Assembly (NCBI GenBank): GCA_004352715.1
Contig: SCFE01000003.1
Location: 2,270,072-2,334,071, forward strand
Source of the DNA: Hofstenia miamia
Taxonomy: Eukaryota > Xenacoelomorpha > Acoela
DNA length: 64,000 bases
Reading direction: 5' to 3'
Shown: positions 1 through 10,840 of the stretch, piece after piece
How positions within the stretch are numbered: the stretch's first letter is position 1
How the letters are laid out: every line of letters starts with the position of its first letter
Made by a program: the position numbers and the translations under genes
Notes under the pieces: model-generated
Seen by the model: only the letters and a program-made list of their open reading frames with translations
Told to the model about the DNA's origin: nothing
Databases searched by the model: none

Positions 1-1449
1 CACTTCTTTCCTTTTGTAGTAGAGTGATTTCTAGAAATGTCTTACCTTCATAGACTTTAATACATCTAATCAGAAAATTTATGCCGATACCTGGAGCCTG
101 AATCCGCTCCAACCCACTTAATTCCAATTCGGCATTATTTCATGAGATTTTTTAAGAAGTTTTCTACAATTTTGCGGCTTGCTAGATCAAAGTAAGGTAT
201 TTTAGAATAGAAACTATCAATAAAATCTGGGCATTGAATTGGAAATTCTAAATTCAGTTCTTCAAGAATATATGATACTAATATACAATTTCAAAACGTT
301 AAAAATTTTTATAGCATTCACTAAGACGGTAGTTTATTTGTTCAATGTTAGGCCATCTTTTTCAAATGCTTTGTCCAACCCCAGAGCAGCGCAAGTCTAT
401 CTCTGACTTCAACTCCTGATAACAGAAGAATGCACAGGATTGGCGATCATTTCATATTAAGCTGACACAAAATACCTTAGTTAGGTTTTGCAGCTTGCCA
501 TGATTTGAATTATTATTAGCATTTCTATATAATTCACAATATTTCACTACAAATTGATGTATACAGAAAGCGTGTTCAAATTATTTTCACCCAAGTAAGC
601 TATAAATTCATAAACATTTCATTCAAAATGGCTATATTTCTCATTCTTAGTTTCTTTAAGTAACCTATTAAATTGCCCTTCGTCATAAATTACAGAAACG
701 CAGGAGTAGGCAATTTTTAGTTGGATCCTTACAAATAGATTCTTCTAGTTTAATAAATTAATCAGTTTTTGTGTTTCAGATAATAGATTATTGCCAACTT
801 TTGGCAATAATTACAATGAAAATATTATATCAAAAATCATAGTAAGTTAACTAGTTTGGTATTAATAAAAATCAATATATAACACATAAAAATTTTTTCA
901 AAGAAATATCATAAATGTGAGATAACAAAAAACGATAAATTGTGCTTCATACATCTGTTAGCACTAAGAAGAAATTGTGCTACAAAATCAAAACTTAGAT
1001 AGTGCCACTAATCATAATCACTAATGGCAAATTTAGTTCTGCAATACATACATTATATAAATGCGGTGATCATTGTTTAATTTCTTTAGTTTTGATATGA
1101 CAAGGTGAGGTGTCCGACAGAATATCACAATGGTGCGAAATAAGGTTAATGTTAAGCCTTCAATATGCATAAAATGATTAATTGGGTTGTGGAAGCATTG
1201 CATATTTGTGGGTCATCAAATTATCCAGTACATTCCGCAACCAATACTATATAAATTTACTAGACAGAATGATAATGCTTCTGGGATCGGGAATTGATTA
1301 TATATTTCAGCAAGATTTAAGTGGATCATAAATAATTGGCAATTGATTTTTTAAAGCATTCAATACGTCAATTAATTTGCAATTATTGCAATAATTGGAA
1401 TATCAATTTAATATTGTCTACCTTTGCAGACATAGCGTAGAATCAATGG
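1..1449. other. No gene recognised
   Basis: AT-rich sequence without a convincing frame, splice-bounded exon or repeat end. Confidence 0.6.
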
Positions 1450-1521
1450 TTAATACATATTATGTACTATGATTGTTATAGGTAGGGGCGTACGCAGGGT
1501 TTTCCAACGGTGGAATATCTC

Positions 1522-1522
1522 N

Positions 1523-1552
<30 letters not shown>
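1522..1552. repeat. (TA)n microsatellite with one unknown base
   Basis: About 15 TA units next to the 3' side of the LINE at 1650-2612. Confidence 0.95.
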
Positions 1553-1556
<4 letters not shown>

Positions 1557-1649
1557 ATATATATGTAATGTATCCACGCTTTACTTCCTGTACACAACAC
1601 AAAGTGTCATGTAAAAAGGAAAGTTGGAAAATTTCAATAGAAACATTAC

Positions 1650-2612
1650 TATAGGAACCGGGGGAGAGTTCCATTGTAAATATATTTAAGTGCTGCTGGT
1701 AGAAAGGTTTTGCTCCGCCGTACATCTCTTTTCCTATCGAGAATAACTTTAGTTCGAGTATTATGTTTAGAGAACTTCATTCTTCCATGCATGGGATGAT
1801 CATTATCATTATGAATCTTCCAGGTGTCTTGTTTAAATATTTCTTTGAAAGTACTATTAATGCTATTAATAAGCTCGTTTTTACCTGTTTGACAGTTTGG
1901 AAAAGAATTTGAGCGGTTTTCGTAAGGATTTTCTATTATTTTCTGAAATTCCTGGTACCCACACCACAGAAGCGTATGCATATATTGGCTTAATGTATGT
2001 ATTAAAAATCATCCATTGTTTATGGGTTGGTATGAATGCAATAAAGAAAGACGTTGATAAAATAGAACGAAATGCCTCAAAAACAAGATAATCAACTTGA
2101 TTATTCCAGTTCAAATCCTTATTTATTTTAATACCTAGATATTTTACTAAGTTTGTTCCATGAAGTTCAAGTCCATCGCATTTAATTGAATTATTTAGTA
2201 AAGCTATCATTTTTGAGTTCTTGATATTATGATGCCTATACACCAATACCATTGATTTTGCATCATTAATTATTAGGTTGTTTGTTTTTGACATTTGTAA
2301 GACATCATTAACATTTTTCTCAAAACTATGCTCGTCCTTTTCACTAGTCATTGTTAGAATATCTCCAGTTATACATGTATCATCCGAATATTTAATTATT
2401 TCTGATGTTGCAGGGTAAGTTAGTTTCTTTGTACAAATTTCATCAGTAAGGTGTGTAAACAGCGCACCTGACATTGGTCCCCCTTGCGACACTCCAACGG
2501 ATAGAGTAATATTTTCAGAGTATTTGAATTTTTCGATTTGAACACACTGATTAAAAGCAGAAAGATAGTTACCGATAACATTTGCCAACCAAAACGGTGG
2601 CAGAAGCCTCAT
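1650..2612 (-). mobile_element. 5'-truncated LINE (jockey/CR1-like reverse transcriptase fragment)
   Basis: Frame 1881-2612 begins inside the RT domain (LPPFWLANVIGNYL) and carries GVSQGGPMSGALF, the catalytic YSDD box (IIKYSDDTCITG) and LGIKINKDLNWNNQ, then YIKPIYAYASVVW from the thumb/connection region. The C-terminal tail (RKRDVRRSKTFLPAALKYIY) continues in a different frame (1649-1981), so there is at least one frameshift. RT motifs before LPP are missing, the usual sign of 5' truncation on insertion. (TA)n tracts lie on both sides (1523-1552, 2724-2747). Serine in place of the usual alanine in the YADD box is notable. Confidence 0.88.
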
Positions 2613-3254
2613 GGCTGGAAAATTTACAAATTCAAAATTAAATTAAATTAAATGGCGGCACTACAGTTTTTAGGAATTTTCGCCCAACTTTGTAATGTTT
2701 GAGATTTAAACAAACAGACCGCCGATATATATATATATATATATATAATAGGCAAGCTGAAATTCAAGCCTCTTTGCTTAATAGAAGAAACATTTTTTGG
2801 CGATTCGAGTATGTAAAAACAAAGCAAACAACAAAAATAAGGGTCGAGATCACTTTCACTGTGATCGCGCCAGTGGCTTATACAATGGGAACATGGTGGA
2901 GTGTCTCTTGTCAGGTTTTGAAAATTGATCTTGATTGATTAAATAAAAAACTTTTTGGTAATAAATTAAATAGTTTTAAAAACTAAGGTGGTAAATCACA
3001 TTTTAGGCTATATATTTCAATATTTTCAAAATTTCCAATCTCCACATGGCTTCTCTCTACGTTTGGTCACTCATTTGGTGTCTACTGTGTAGTGTGTACG
3101 TCCACGATCAAAACATTTGGAGATTTTAATGTTTTTATTCGAGAAAAATAATTGTTTTCTCGTAGTCAAAGTAAATTTAACAAATTTCATAACCGGTTAA
3201 ATTGTTTTTTTGATCCGACTCGGTCGGGGAATTGCTGAGGAAACACCACCCTAA

Positions 3255-4176
3255 TGTTAGAGGAGACCGGGGCAAAACGGGACTAAGGGACAAAAAGGGA
3301 CTTTGTATTATTAGATAGAGAAATACAACAACGCCATTTTATTAACAAGCTCAGTAATTGGATACGTTATGCATTTACACGAAGCTACCTAATTCATTTA
3401 TTGTACATGCATTACGTTCACAGGAGGTAATTGTTTGTTTTTGTACTTTTTCATGTAATATTGCTTATTTAAATTAATCTATATAAATATAAAAAAATTT
3501 ATTCAAATATTCTGGAAAGGTTTTAATGTAAATAATGCAAGGATGTCGCAGACGTTCACAATAAACGAACGCAAATATTGTTTAATATTTTTATTGAGAA
3601 TGTGCATTATTATTTGACATCGTTTGGGGTAAAAGGAATGTCCCGTTTTGCTCCAGTTCATATTTTCGCATGCAATTCATCAATATTTGATGTGACACTA
3701 TATATTCCGACATTTTTTAATCACATGTATTAAAACTGTTCCTTTTAGGATAAATTTATATGGTACGCTGCGTACTCAATTATAAGCGAAAGAGTTCAAG
3801 GTTATCTTGGAATACCCAGCATTTAGAGGAAGCCATTCAAAAAAAAATATATATAGTGTATATTTTGATGATTTCTGCACGGAATCTATAATGTTGTGAA
3901 TTATCAAACCCATTTTTGGTTAGAAATAAACACCTTAAATGTTTAATTAGTCGTCCCTTCTTGCCCCTATTATGCGAAGGCAAGAAGGGACGCCGATTAT
4001 TTTTTTTAAACCGCTAAGAGTATTCAGCATGCCCAGTTGAGTTAGCATTGATGTCTTGTGTGGTTAGGCATTTCTTCACTCTATAGAGTTATGGTGGTAG
4101 TCAGGCAATTGCCACTAATTTTACACATCAAATACCACATATCCCGCTTTACCACGGTCTCCCCTATATCTCTAAC
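3255..4176. mobile_element. Non-autonomous DNA element with inverted ends (MITE-like)
   Basis: The left end at 3261-3282 (GGAGACCGGGGCAAAACGGG) and the right end at 4142-4165 read on the opposite strand (GGAGACCGTGGTAAAGCGGG) match at 17 of 20 positions, and the flanks GTTAGAG are also inverted. Internal motifs (CCCGTTTTGCTCC near 3643, CCCTTCTTGCCCC near 3955) look like decayed internal copies. No coding frame. Family not identified; no clean target duplication seen. Confidence 0.6.
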
Positions 4177-6207
4177 TTAAAAGGAGGTTTAACCCTGATA
4201 TTTTTCAAATTTTCCTAAAATATTGCTACCAAAATAAACGTCTAAAAATACAAGTGATACTCTCATTATTTATCTAGTTATACATACATATTATTCTAGA
4301 AAAAATGATTTTTACTGTTATCTTCATCGAAAAATTCGCTTCAGAACGTCAGGTCAGGATTATATCGGATCATCGCTTTCTCAATGCGTTCAGTTTATCA
4401 TTTGCCACAACCCTCTTTTGGAAAAAATCTTTCAAACACTTTGGCATTGGAGTAAATTTGCTGACGTCAAGCCTATTTATGACGCCAGCGCTTCAGAATG
4501 TCGAATTTTTTCTCCTCTAAATATTTAGCAATATATAGGCTATAGTCCGGTCAAGATTCGCTGCGTCATAGTGAATAAGATTGATTTTACGAGGGGATGT
4601 TGTTAAAGCAACAACTAATTTAAGGCACTTAAAAGTTTAGATTTTTGTGTTGCTGCCTTCACAACTCAGCCACAAATGCCAAAGAAAGTCCTTAATAAAA
4701 CAGCTAAAATTCACCAGTTAAGTTATAATAGAATGACCAATCTTATTTGAAAGTCAATATTTTTAATATTTGAATTTATCTGAATGCAATAATTTTTAGG
4801 GTTTCTCAGAAAAAAATGGTAATATGGCAGGCATTATCCACAAATGCAGAATGTAAATATCTGTAGAATCCAAAAGCTGTGCGAAATTAAATCTTCAAAT
4901 CTTGGTGGGCATATTCACTCAACACATACCTTTGTATCATTCGTGGTAAAACGCCAGCACAAATTTCAATGAAAACAGTTAAAATATTGAATAAAATTGT
5001 ACCGGAATATCGCCAACGAAAATTTTTCATTTCATTTGATAGATTCGTTATTTAATAAATCTTCTTTCTATAAAAAAGAGAGAATTGGCGAAAAGATGTG
5101 AAAATTGTCAATTTCTTTGTTGTTTAAGGGAGATTTTCGTTTAGTGGAATTTGATGTATCTGCGTCTAAGAATTTAAGAAATGGATCTATAAAAAACTTA
5201 ATTGAGTGTAGTGGATAGCTGCAAGGCCATTGACCTGGTTTTAAGTTAAGAAATGTCTTGTTTTATTTATAAAATGAACATGTGCTATTTGTAATTAATA
5301 AATCTATTTGATGGCAAATGATGTGGGAATTCCATCCTTGCAGTTTTTACCCCAAGTTTCGAAAGCTTTGCACAAATCTCCAGGTGTTGTAAGTAAGGCA
5401 ATTAAATATTATCAAATAATTTAGAATCCATTCTAAGGCATGCTTGTTGATATTTGGATTAAAAACATTTTAATTCGAGATTTCCCTTTCAAATTTACTC
5501 ATACTGACTGTGTCCATGGTACTATTTTCGTAATTACTGATTTTAAAGGAAAAAAACTATGATGTCGTTTTTAAATATAAAAATCACAATATTGCTTTTG
5601 GAAATAAGTTATGTAAAGTGACGTTAGCTTAAAATATTCAAATGTTTCATTATTGTGCACCTGAACAGAGACTAATATAAACATTGAGTATAATCTAAAA
5701 GCGATACTGTGATAGTTCAAATTCAAGGCTCGCAAAAAATTTATAATCCCAAACGCCAAGCCTACCTAATCCTAAGCCTAATACTAAAAAGAATTTAGGG
5801 CCTTGAATTTTCGGGAATTGAATTTTTCTGCTTAAATTTTCCAGGTAACTCGAAAAGCAAATAGTTGAGTTCAATAAAAATGTTAAGTCCTATGTTGTCA
5901 TAGCAATATTAGATCTGGAGCAAATACAAACTCAATTTGTTTCCTTCTTTTAAAGCTGAATGTCACGGCATACATTTGGGTCAAAAAGAATTTAAGAAAT
6001 TGATGCGTAGCTCTTACTTAGCGCATGATATATGCCTTCTGGACCTCATGACGTACTCAGGCAAATTTAGTTTAGGAAAAATCCGCATTCAGCTACGAAA
6101 AAGACAATTCATACCGTTTATGACAAGTTTGGAAAACTCCTTAGGAATTTGATAATAATTCTTATAGTGAGCCATATTCATGTTCATTTGTAAATAATAT
6201 TAATACT
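4177..6207. other. No gene recognised
   Basis: Only short chance frames on both strands (for example 4305-4520 and 5571-5759), none with a recognisable motif. Confidence 0.6.
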
Positions 6208-6213
6208 TTTATT
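6208..6213 (-). terminator. Possible polyadenylation signal AATAAA for the coiled-coil gene
   Basis: The plus strand reads TTTATT, so AATAAA on the minus strand, about 200 bp beyond the stop codon. The hexamer is common by chance in AT-rich DNA. Confidence 0.4.
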
Positions 6214-6412
6214 ATTATTATTTAGTAATAATTTACCAGGAAATTTGAAAAAAAGTGTCTTTACTAAATAAATGGCTATAATTGTAACTATCTAAATCTA
6301 TTGTATTGGTTGTAATGCCTAACGGAGAATTATTAATATGTATAACTAAAGAATGTATAAAAATGCTTGCACTATTCTATTTAATATTTTTTGAAACTAT
6401 TAGTTTTGAATT

Positions 6413-7252
6413 TCATCTCCATTTTTCTCCTAACTTACTTGATTTGAGTTTGGTTTCTTCAGCTTCCAATTCCAATTCCTTTTCTAGCATTTTCAGTCTT
6501 GTCAGAAGATCTCTACGTGAAGAGTTGAGGTAAGGATCAATCCTGGAGCTGTATTGTGGAACACTCAAATGTGATCTAGTAAGAGGATATTCATGAAGAA
6601 GTGGATCTAATCTCGCATATCGTCTTCGATTAATTTCTGCATACATAGGATCATACGCTATCAGACGAGCTAATTTAGATTTTTCATATTCTTCTATAGC
6701 TTTCCTCGATTGTTTTTCACGCTTAAGCTTTGCCTTAAGTTTTTCATTTTCAACAAGAAGTAGCTCTTGCTTCTGTAATAATGATTTGCTCTCAGCTGTA
6801 GATTTCTCTTTCTCATTAGCAATATTAGCAGTTGTTTTTACTTGATTTCTGTATTCACTTTCCATCTGCACATATTTCTTTTTCAATTCCTTGTAATCCT
6901 CAATCAACTCCATTTGTTCTTTGTAAGATTTTTTCATTTCTGAAATACTTTTGCTGTCTTTGTCCTTCATTTCAGAAGCAATAGCGTCTAGTTGAAGCTT
7001 TAATTTATGGTTCTCATCTTCCAAACTAGATGTATAGTCTCTCAATCTTGAATTGTCATCCACTATTTTCATGTTGTCCGACTGCAACCTAGAGGACATT
7101 CCTTTAAGTTTTTCATTTTCTAGCTCTTGGGATAGAACAGCTTTTCGGAAATGTTGGAGTTCATGCGATTGAGCTTCAATTGCTCTCTGAGCATTGGCTG
7201 CGATCTCCTTCGTGTAATTTGTTAGTGTTGCATAGTACGGATCGTAAGCCAT
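6413..7252 (-). CDS. Intronless coiled-coil protein, function unknown
   Basis: Uninterrupted 279-residue frame starting MAYDPYYATL at a good context (ACAAAATGG), with an in-frame stop upstream and no ATG between. Residues about 12-190 are rich in E, K, L and Q with heptad-like spacing and almost no Pro or Gly, typical of a long parallel coiled coil. Near residue 196 a second RLIAYDPMYAEI repeats the AYDP.YA motif of the N terminus. A basic, Tyr/Pro-rich segment (RRRYARLDPLLHEYP, then YSSRIDPYLNSSRRD) follows, then a last short coil (about 246-272). A cytoskeletal, centrosomal or axonemal role would fit, but I do not recognise the family. AATAAA lies on the same strand about 200 bp after the stop. 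The lack of introns beside a 26-exon gene may mean a retrogene. Confidence 0.82.
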   Translation of the reverse strand: MAYDPYYATLTNYTKEIAANAQRAIEAQSHELQHFRKAVLSQELENEKLKGMSSRLQSDNMKIVDDNSRLRDYTSSLEDENHKLKLQLDAIASEMKDKDSKSISEMKKSYKEQMELIEDYKELKKKYVQMESEYRNQVKTTANIANEKEKSTAESKSLLQKQELLLVENEKLKAKLKREKQSRKAIEEYEKSKLARLIAYDPMYAEINRRRYARLDPLLHEYPLTRSHLSVPQYSSRIDPYLNSSRRDLLTRLKMLEKELELEAEETKLKSSKLGEKWR

Positions 7253-8414
7253 TTTGTTTGACAATTTAGAGTCAAGAAGTTGAAACCTTTCCAAAAAGCA
7301 ACTGTTATTTGTTCATCATACATGCAACCGCATTGTTTCATGCTGTTATTAAATTCATAATAAAAGAATTCAATTTTTATCAATCAATTTAAGTTGTATC
7401 TGCAAAAACAAGGCTTTCCAAAATTGTGGCATAAAAAATGCAACTCTATGCAATCTTAATGCCAACTATAATCAACGCTTCAAAATAGCCTACTCCTCAA
7501 CAATTAATTGTTATAAATATTTGTTCTTTCTATTCTTGATACATTTTAAGCTCTTTAACGATGCATCATATCCAATTGCTTCAAATTCGTTTACTACAAT
7601 TGGGTGCACTTTCGTGTGAAAATTTGGTTTTGTTTCGGCAAAAAATATAAAAATCCGCTGGCTTTTGCAAAAACTAAGGCAATTTAATAATGCGCTTAAA
7701 AAATTTTGTTGAAATGTAATTTTCAAGCTAATTAAGAACCAAATTACATTTCGCAGTTGTATATATATATATATATTCAGCAAATTTACACATAACAAAC
7801 ATGAATGGCAATAAAATTGAAAGATATGGTTTTTAAACATAAATGTCTATGAATGATTTATTGATGACATTTCAGCTGTTCTGGCTTGGATCACAATCAA
7901 TGAAAATACGCAATTGACAGACACAACTATCAGAATGAGTTTTCTTAAAACTAAGTGTCTGGAGAGACTTTAAAGATTCAAAGACTTTTGTGCGCCCTTT
8001 CGAAGACTATTGAAATAATATGGAAATCTTGGGATATGGACGCATCTATTGGTGAATATGCTCTCATGAATATATCAACATTTGAGTTAAAAGTTAGAAG
8101 AACTTGAGGGTGTTAAGTATTTTTTAATGAAAATTCTGAAATATCCACATTCTAAAAAGTCAACAGGATGGAAAAAGTGTATCCTCTTTCTTCACGTCAT
8201 AGCTTTAAGTAGCCTAGTGCCCTTTTTAAGGTACAAACCTTTTCACACATTTACAAAAATGTCTCCGAGCATATTAACAAATGTGAAAATCTTAAAGCAC
8301 GCGCAGGTCTATTGGGGAACATGCTTTATTGAAATTTTCAAAAATGTATATTAAAGAGCATTACTATGGCTGAAGTTGCTAAAAAAATTAAAATTTTCTT
8401 TGAAAATGTTCATG
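7253..8414. other. Upstream region of the coiled-coil gene
   Basis: Must hold its promoter and 5' leader. AT-rich, a short (TA)n at 7759-7776, no clear core promoter motif. Confidence 0.5.
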
Positions 8415-8416
8415 TA

Positions 8417-9741
8417 CCGGGTGAGTCAAAATGTCGTTACATATTTAATTTGTCATTACTAGCCAATCAAATACGTTTGTTGATTTATGTTCACTTATAA
8501 TTAATGTGTGCATATTTGGATTGCATTATTTACATATTTCGTTTTCGAAGTGCACATTTCATTTAGAAGTGCTACTATGGATTTATCATATGGAGAAATG
8601 GCTCAAATTATAAAATTATGTTATCAAAATGGTGAAGTGCCACTGCAACTTTATGCAAATGGTAGACTCAAAACAATTTACACAAGGCTCCTTTCCTCAA
8701 AACAGGTTATTACAAATCTGGTCATGTGATTTGAAAGAACTGGTAATGTTGCTCCTGGAAAATCAAGCGGGACACCATCTTTGCAAAATGAACTTGTTCC
8801 GGCAATTGAAGAGGCATTAGCAGAAACATCCTCCTCCAATGTCTATGGTTGTTCTTCCACATGGAAAATTGCAGAAACTACTGGAATCAGCCATACAAGT
8901 CTTAATCGAGTTCCGAGGAAGAAATTGTCTCTGTACCCATATCATATTACCATTCACCAGGCACTCCGTGATGAAGATAATGCAAGTCGTAAGGAAATGG
9001 ATGTTAAACCACTGGGATGAGATTGACCGTATTTTTTGAAGTGACGAGACTACGTTTTCATTTGACGGTAGAATTTACCGGCATAACTGTGTCATATGGA
9101 GCACTGATAATCCACATATCAATATCAGTAAATCACTCCATACTCCCTGGGTGATGGTTTGGATTGGCTTCTCATCACATGTTAACACTCCTCCATTCTT
9201 CGATAACACAGTAACTGCCCAATCCCACTCAACTTTAATCGAAACACATTTGCTACCTTTCTTACATCGTAAACGGAAACTAGGTAAACAATTTTTCAGC
9301 AGGATGGGCCCCTGCCCATTAAAATGTTCAGGTTGGAGAACTCTTAACCAAAACATTTCGTGATCGGGTTATCGGACGAGGGTTAACAGTTAAGTGGCCA
9401 CCAAAGTCTCCAGATCTATCTTCACTGGATTACTGGTTGTGACTTCTCTTAAAGATAGAATCTATCATCAAGGCAAACTAAATCATCCTGGTCAGATGAA
9501 AACACGCATCACTGAAGAAGTTTCAAAAATTACACGTGGAGAAATGATAGCTGCAATAAACAATTTGCACCGCAGATGTGAACTGGTTCTTAAGGTAAAG
9601 GAGGACATTTCGAACATTTGTTATACACTAGAAAATTTCTCTTTCATGTGTTGTTAATAATAAATGTTGTATATTCTTTTTCTGCTAACCTTTTGTCATT
9701 AATAGTTTTTTAAAAATTTAACGACATTTTGACTCGCCTGG
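8417..9741 (+). mobile_element. Complete Tc1/mariner-superfamily element with 23-bp inverted ends
   Basis: TA target duplications at 8415-8416 and 9742-9743 bracket inverted ends 8417-8439 and 9719-9741 (21 of 23 match; shared core GAGTCAAAATGTCGTTA). Length 1325 bp, typical of the superfamily. It encloses a broken transposase on the plus strand. Confidence 0.93.
8578..9657 (+). pseudogene. Transposase of the 8417-9741 element, frameshifted
   Basis: Pieces in several frames give the N terminus MDLSYGEMAQIIKLCY, an HTH region (WKIAETTGISHTSLNRV) and the LYPYH linker. First catalytic Asp in SDETTF, then YRHNCVIWSTDNPH, second Asp in FQQDGP (9293-9310 region), third in VKWPPKSPDLSSLDYWL (last Trp codon changed to TGA at about 9438). 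This is the DDE/D transposase group that is common in arthropods and other invertebrates (NPH and SPDL..LD signatures). At least three frame breaks, so inactive. Confidence 0.88.
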
Positions 9742-9743
9742 TA

Positions 9744-10642
9744 TTTATAAGGTTTTGAGCTCATGGAAGCAATAAAAAACTTTCACTTTTTCTTGACATG
9801 TGGAAAGATATCCATTTGCTTCATGAGCAAAATGAGAGATCACGGGGTTGAGGTATTTAGAGTGAAAAAGGAGATTAGACTCTCGGCATTAAAAGAAATT
9901 TATGCACTCGTCAATATCGTTTTCAAAATGGAAATGATTGAATTAGTGTCTCCACTTAAACTGTAATCGAAGAGAATTTTTTCAATAATACTTTTCAAAG
10001 TTATTTGTACATTTAAAAACAGCATTTCATTGATACGTGTTTATTACTGCAATTGTGGCAAGGCAAAGAAATTAGTACAAGCAGTTTGAGTTTACCCACC
10101 ATTTTCGGGTTCTTATTACCCTAATTGCAAATTTTGTATGCAAATCTGCAATACATTATTTTGTAACCATCTGTAGGAAACACAAAAACAGCGTTTGTAT
10201 AAATTGGTTATAATCCACAATTATTCATACATCGGCGAGACTATACGACATTTAAGCACGATAATAGAAGAGCATATGCGAGGCCATCTTAATTTTAAAA
10301 CGGCCGCTAGGCTGTTTAAGGTTAACCAACAAGTGTTATGATATTTTGGATGTATGTAGCATTTGCATAATTTTCGATTTGCATAAATTCAATAATTATA
10401 TTTGCGAATAAATGTTATCTTGACATTCGCCACTAGAGGGACACAAAATTTAAAAACAAAATCTGTTGTAATGCTCTATCTCATTTGCTGCTTTCAGGAA
10501 TATATTATCGTTACTAAAGTTTTTCTAAGACATGAACACTTATAGAAGGTGTGATTGTAATAAATCTATATTATAAATGTACTAAATACATAATTTTAAA
10601 ATGACAGAAGTAGATAAAAATGTCCTAAACCATTTATAGAAT
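9744..10642. other. Region after the ABCB stop codon
   Basis: Should contain the ABCB 3' untranslated region (10642 downward). No good AATAAA near the stop was found. A 67-codon plus-strand frame at 9763-9966 has no recognisable motif. Confidence 0.5.
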
Positions 10643-10840
10643 TCAAGATATTGATTGTGCCTGACAGTAGCTGAAGTATAGGCCTCGTTTTGCAAACATT
10701 TCATCATGGTTTCCCTGCTCAGCAACCACTCCTTCATCAATAACTGCAATTTTATCGGCTGACTGCACGGTTTTTAAACGATGAGCAATAATAATGCATG
10801 TACGACCACTGCGAGCTTTGTCAAGAGCCTCTTGAACTGC
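10643..10840 (-). CDS. ABCB1-like: ABCB exon 26 (NBD2 H-loop, stop)
   Basis: [20 protein letters not shown] then [20 protein letters not shown], ending in a TGA stop at 10643-10645 after QAQSIS. Contains the switch histidine and closes the protein where family members normally end. Confidence 0.96.
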   Translation of the reverse strand, partial: AVQEALDKARSGRTCIIIAHRLKTVQSADKIAVIDEGVVAEQGNHDEMFAKRGLYFSYCQAQSIS

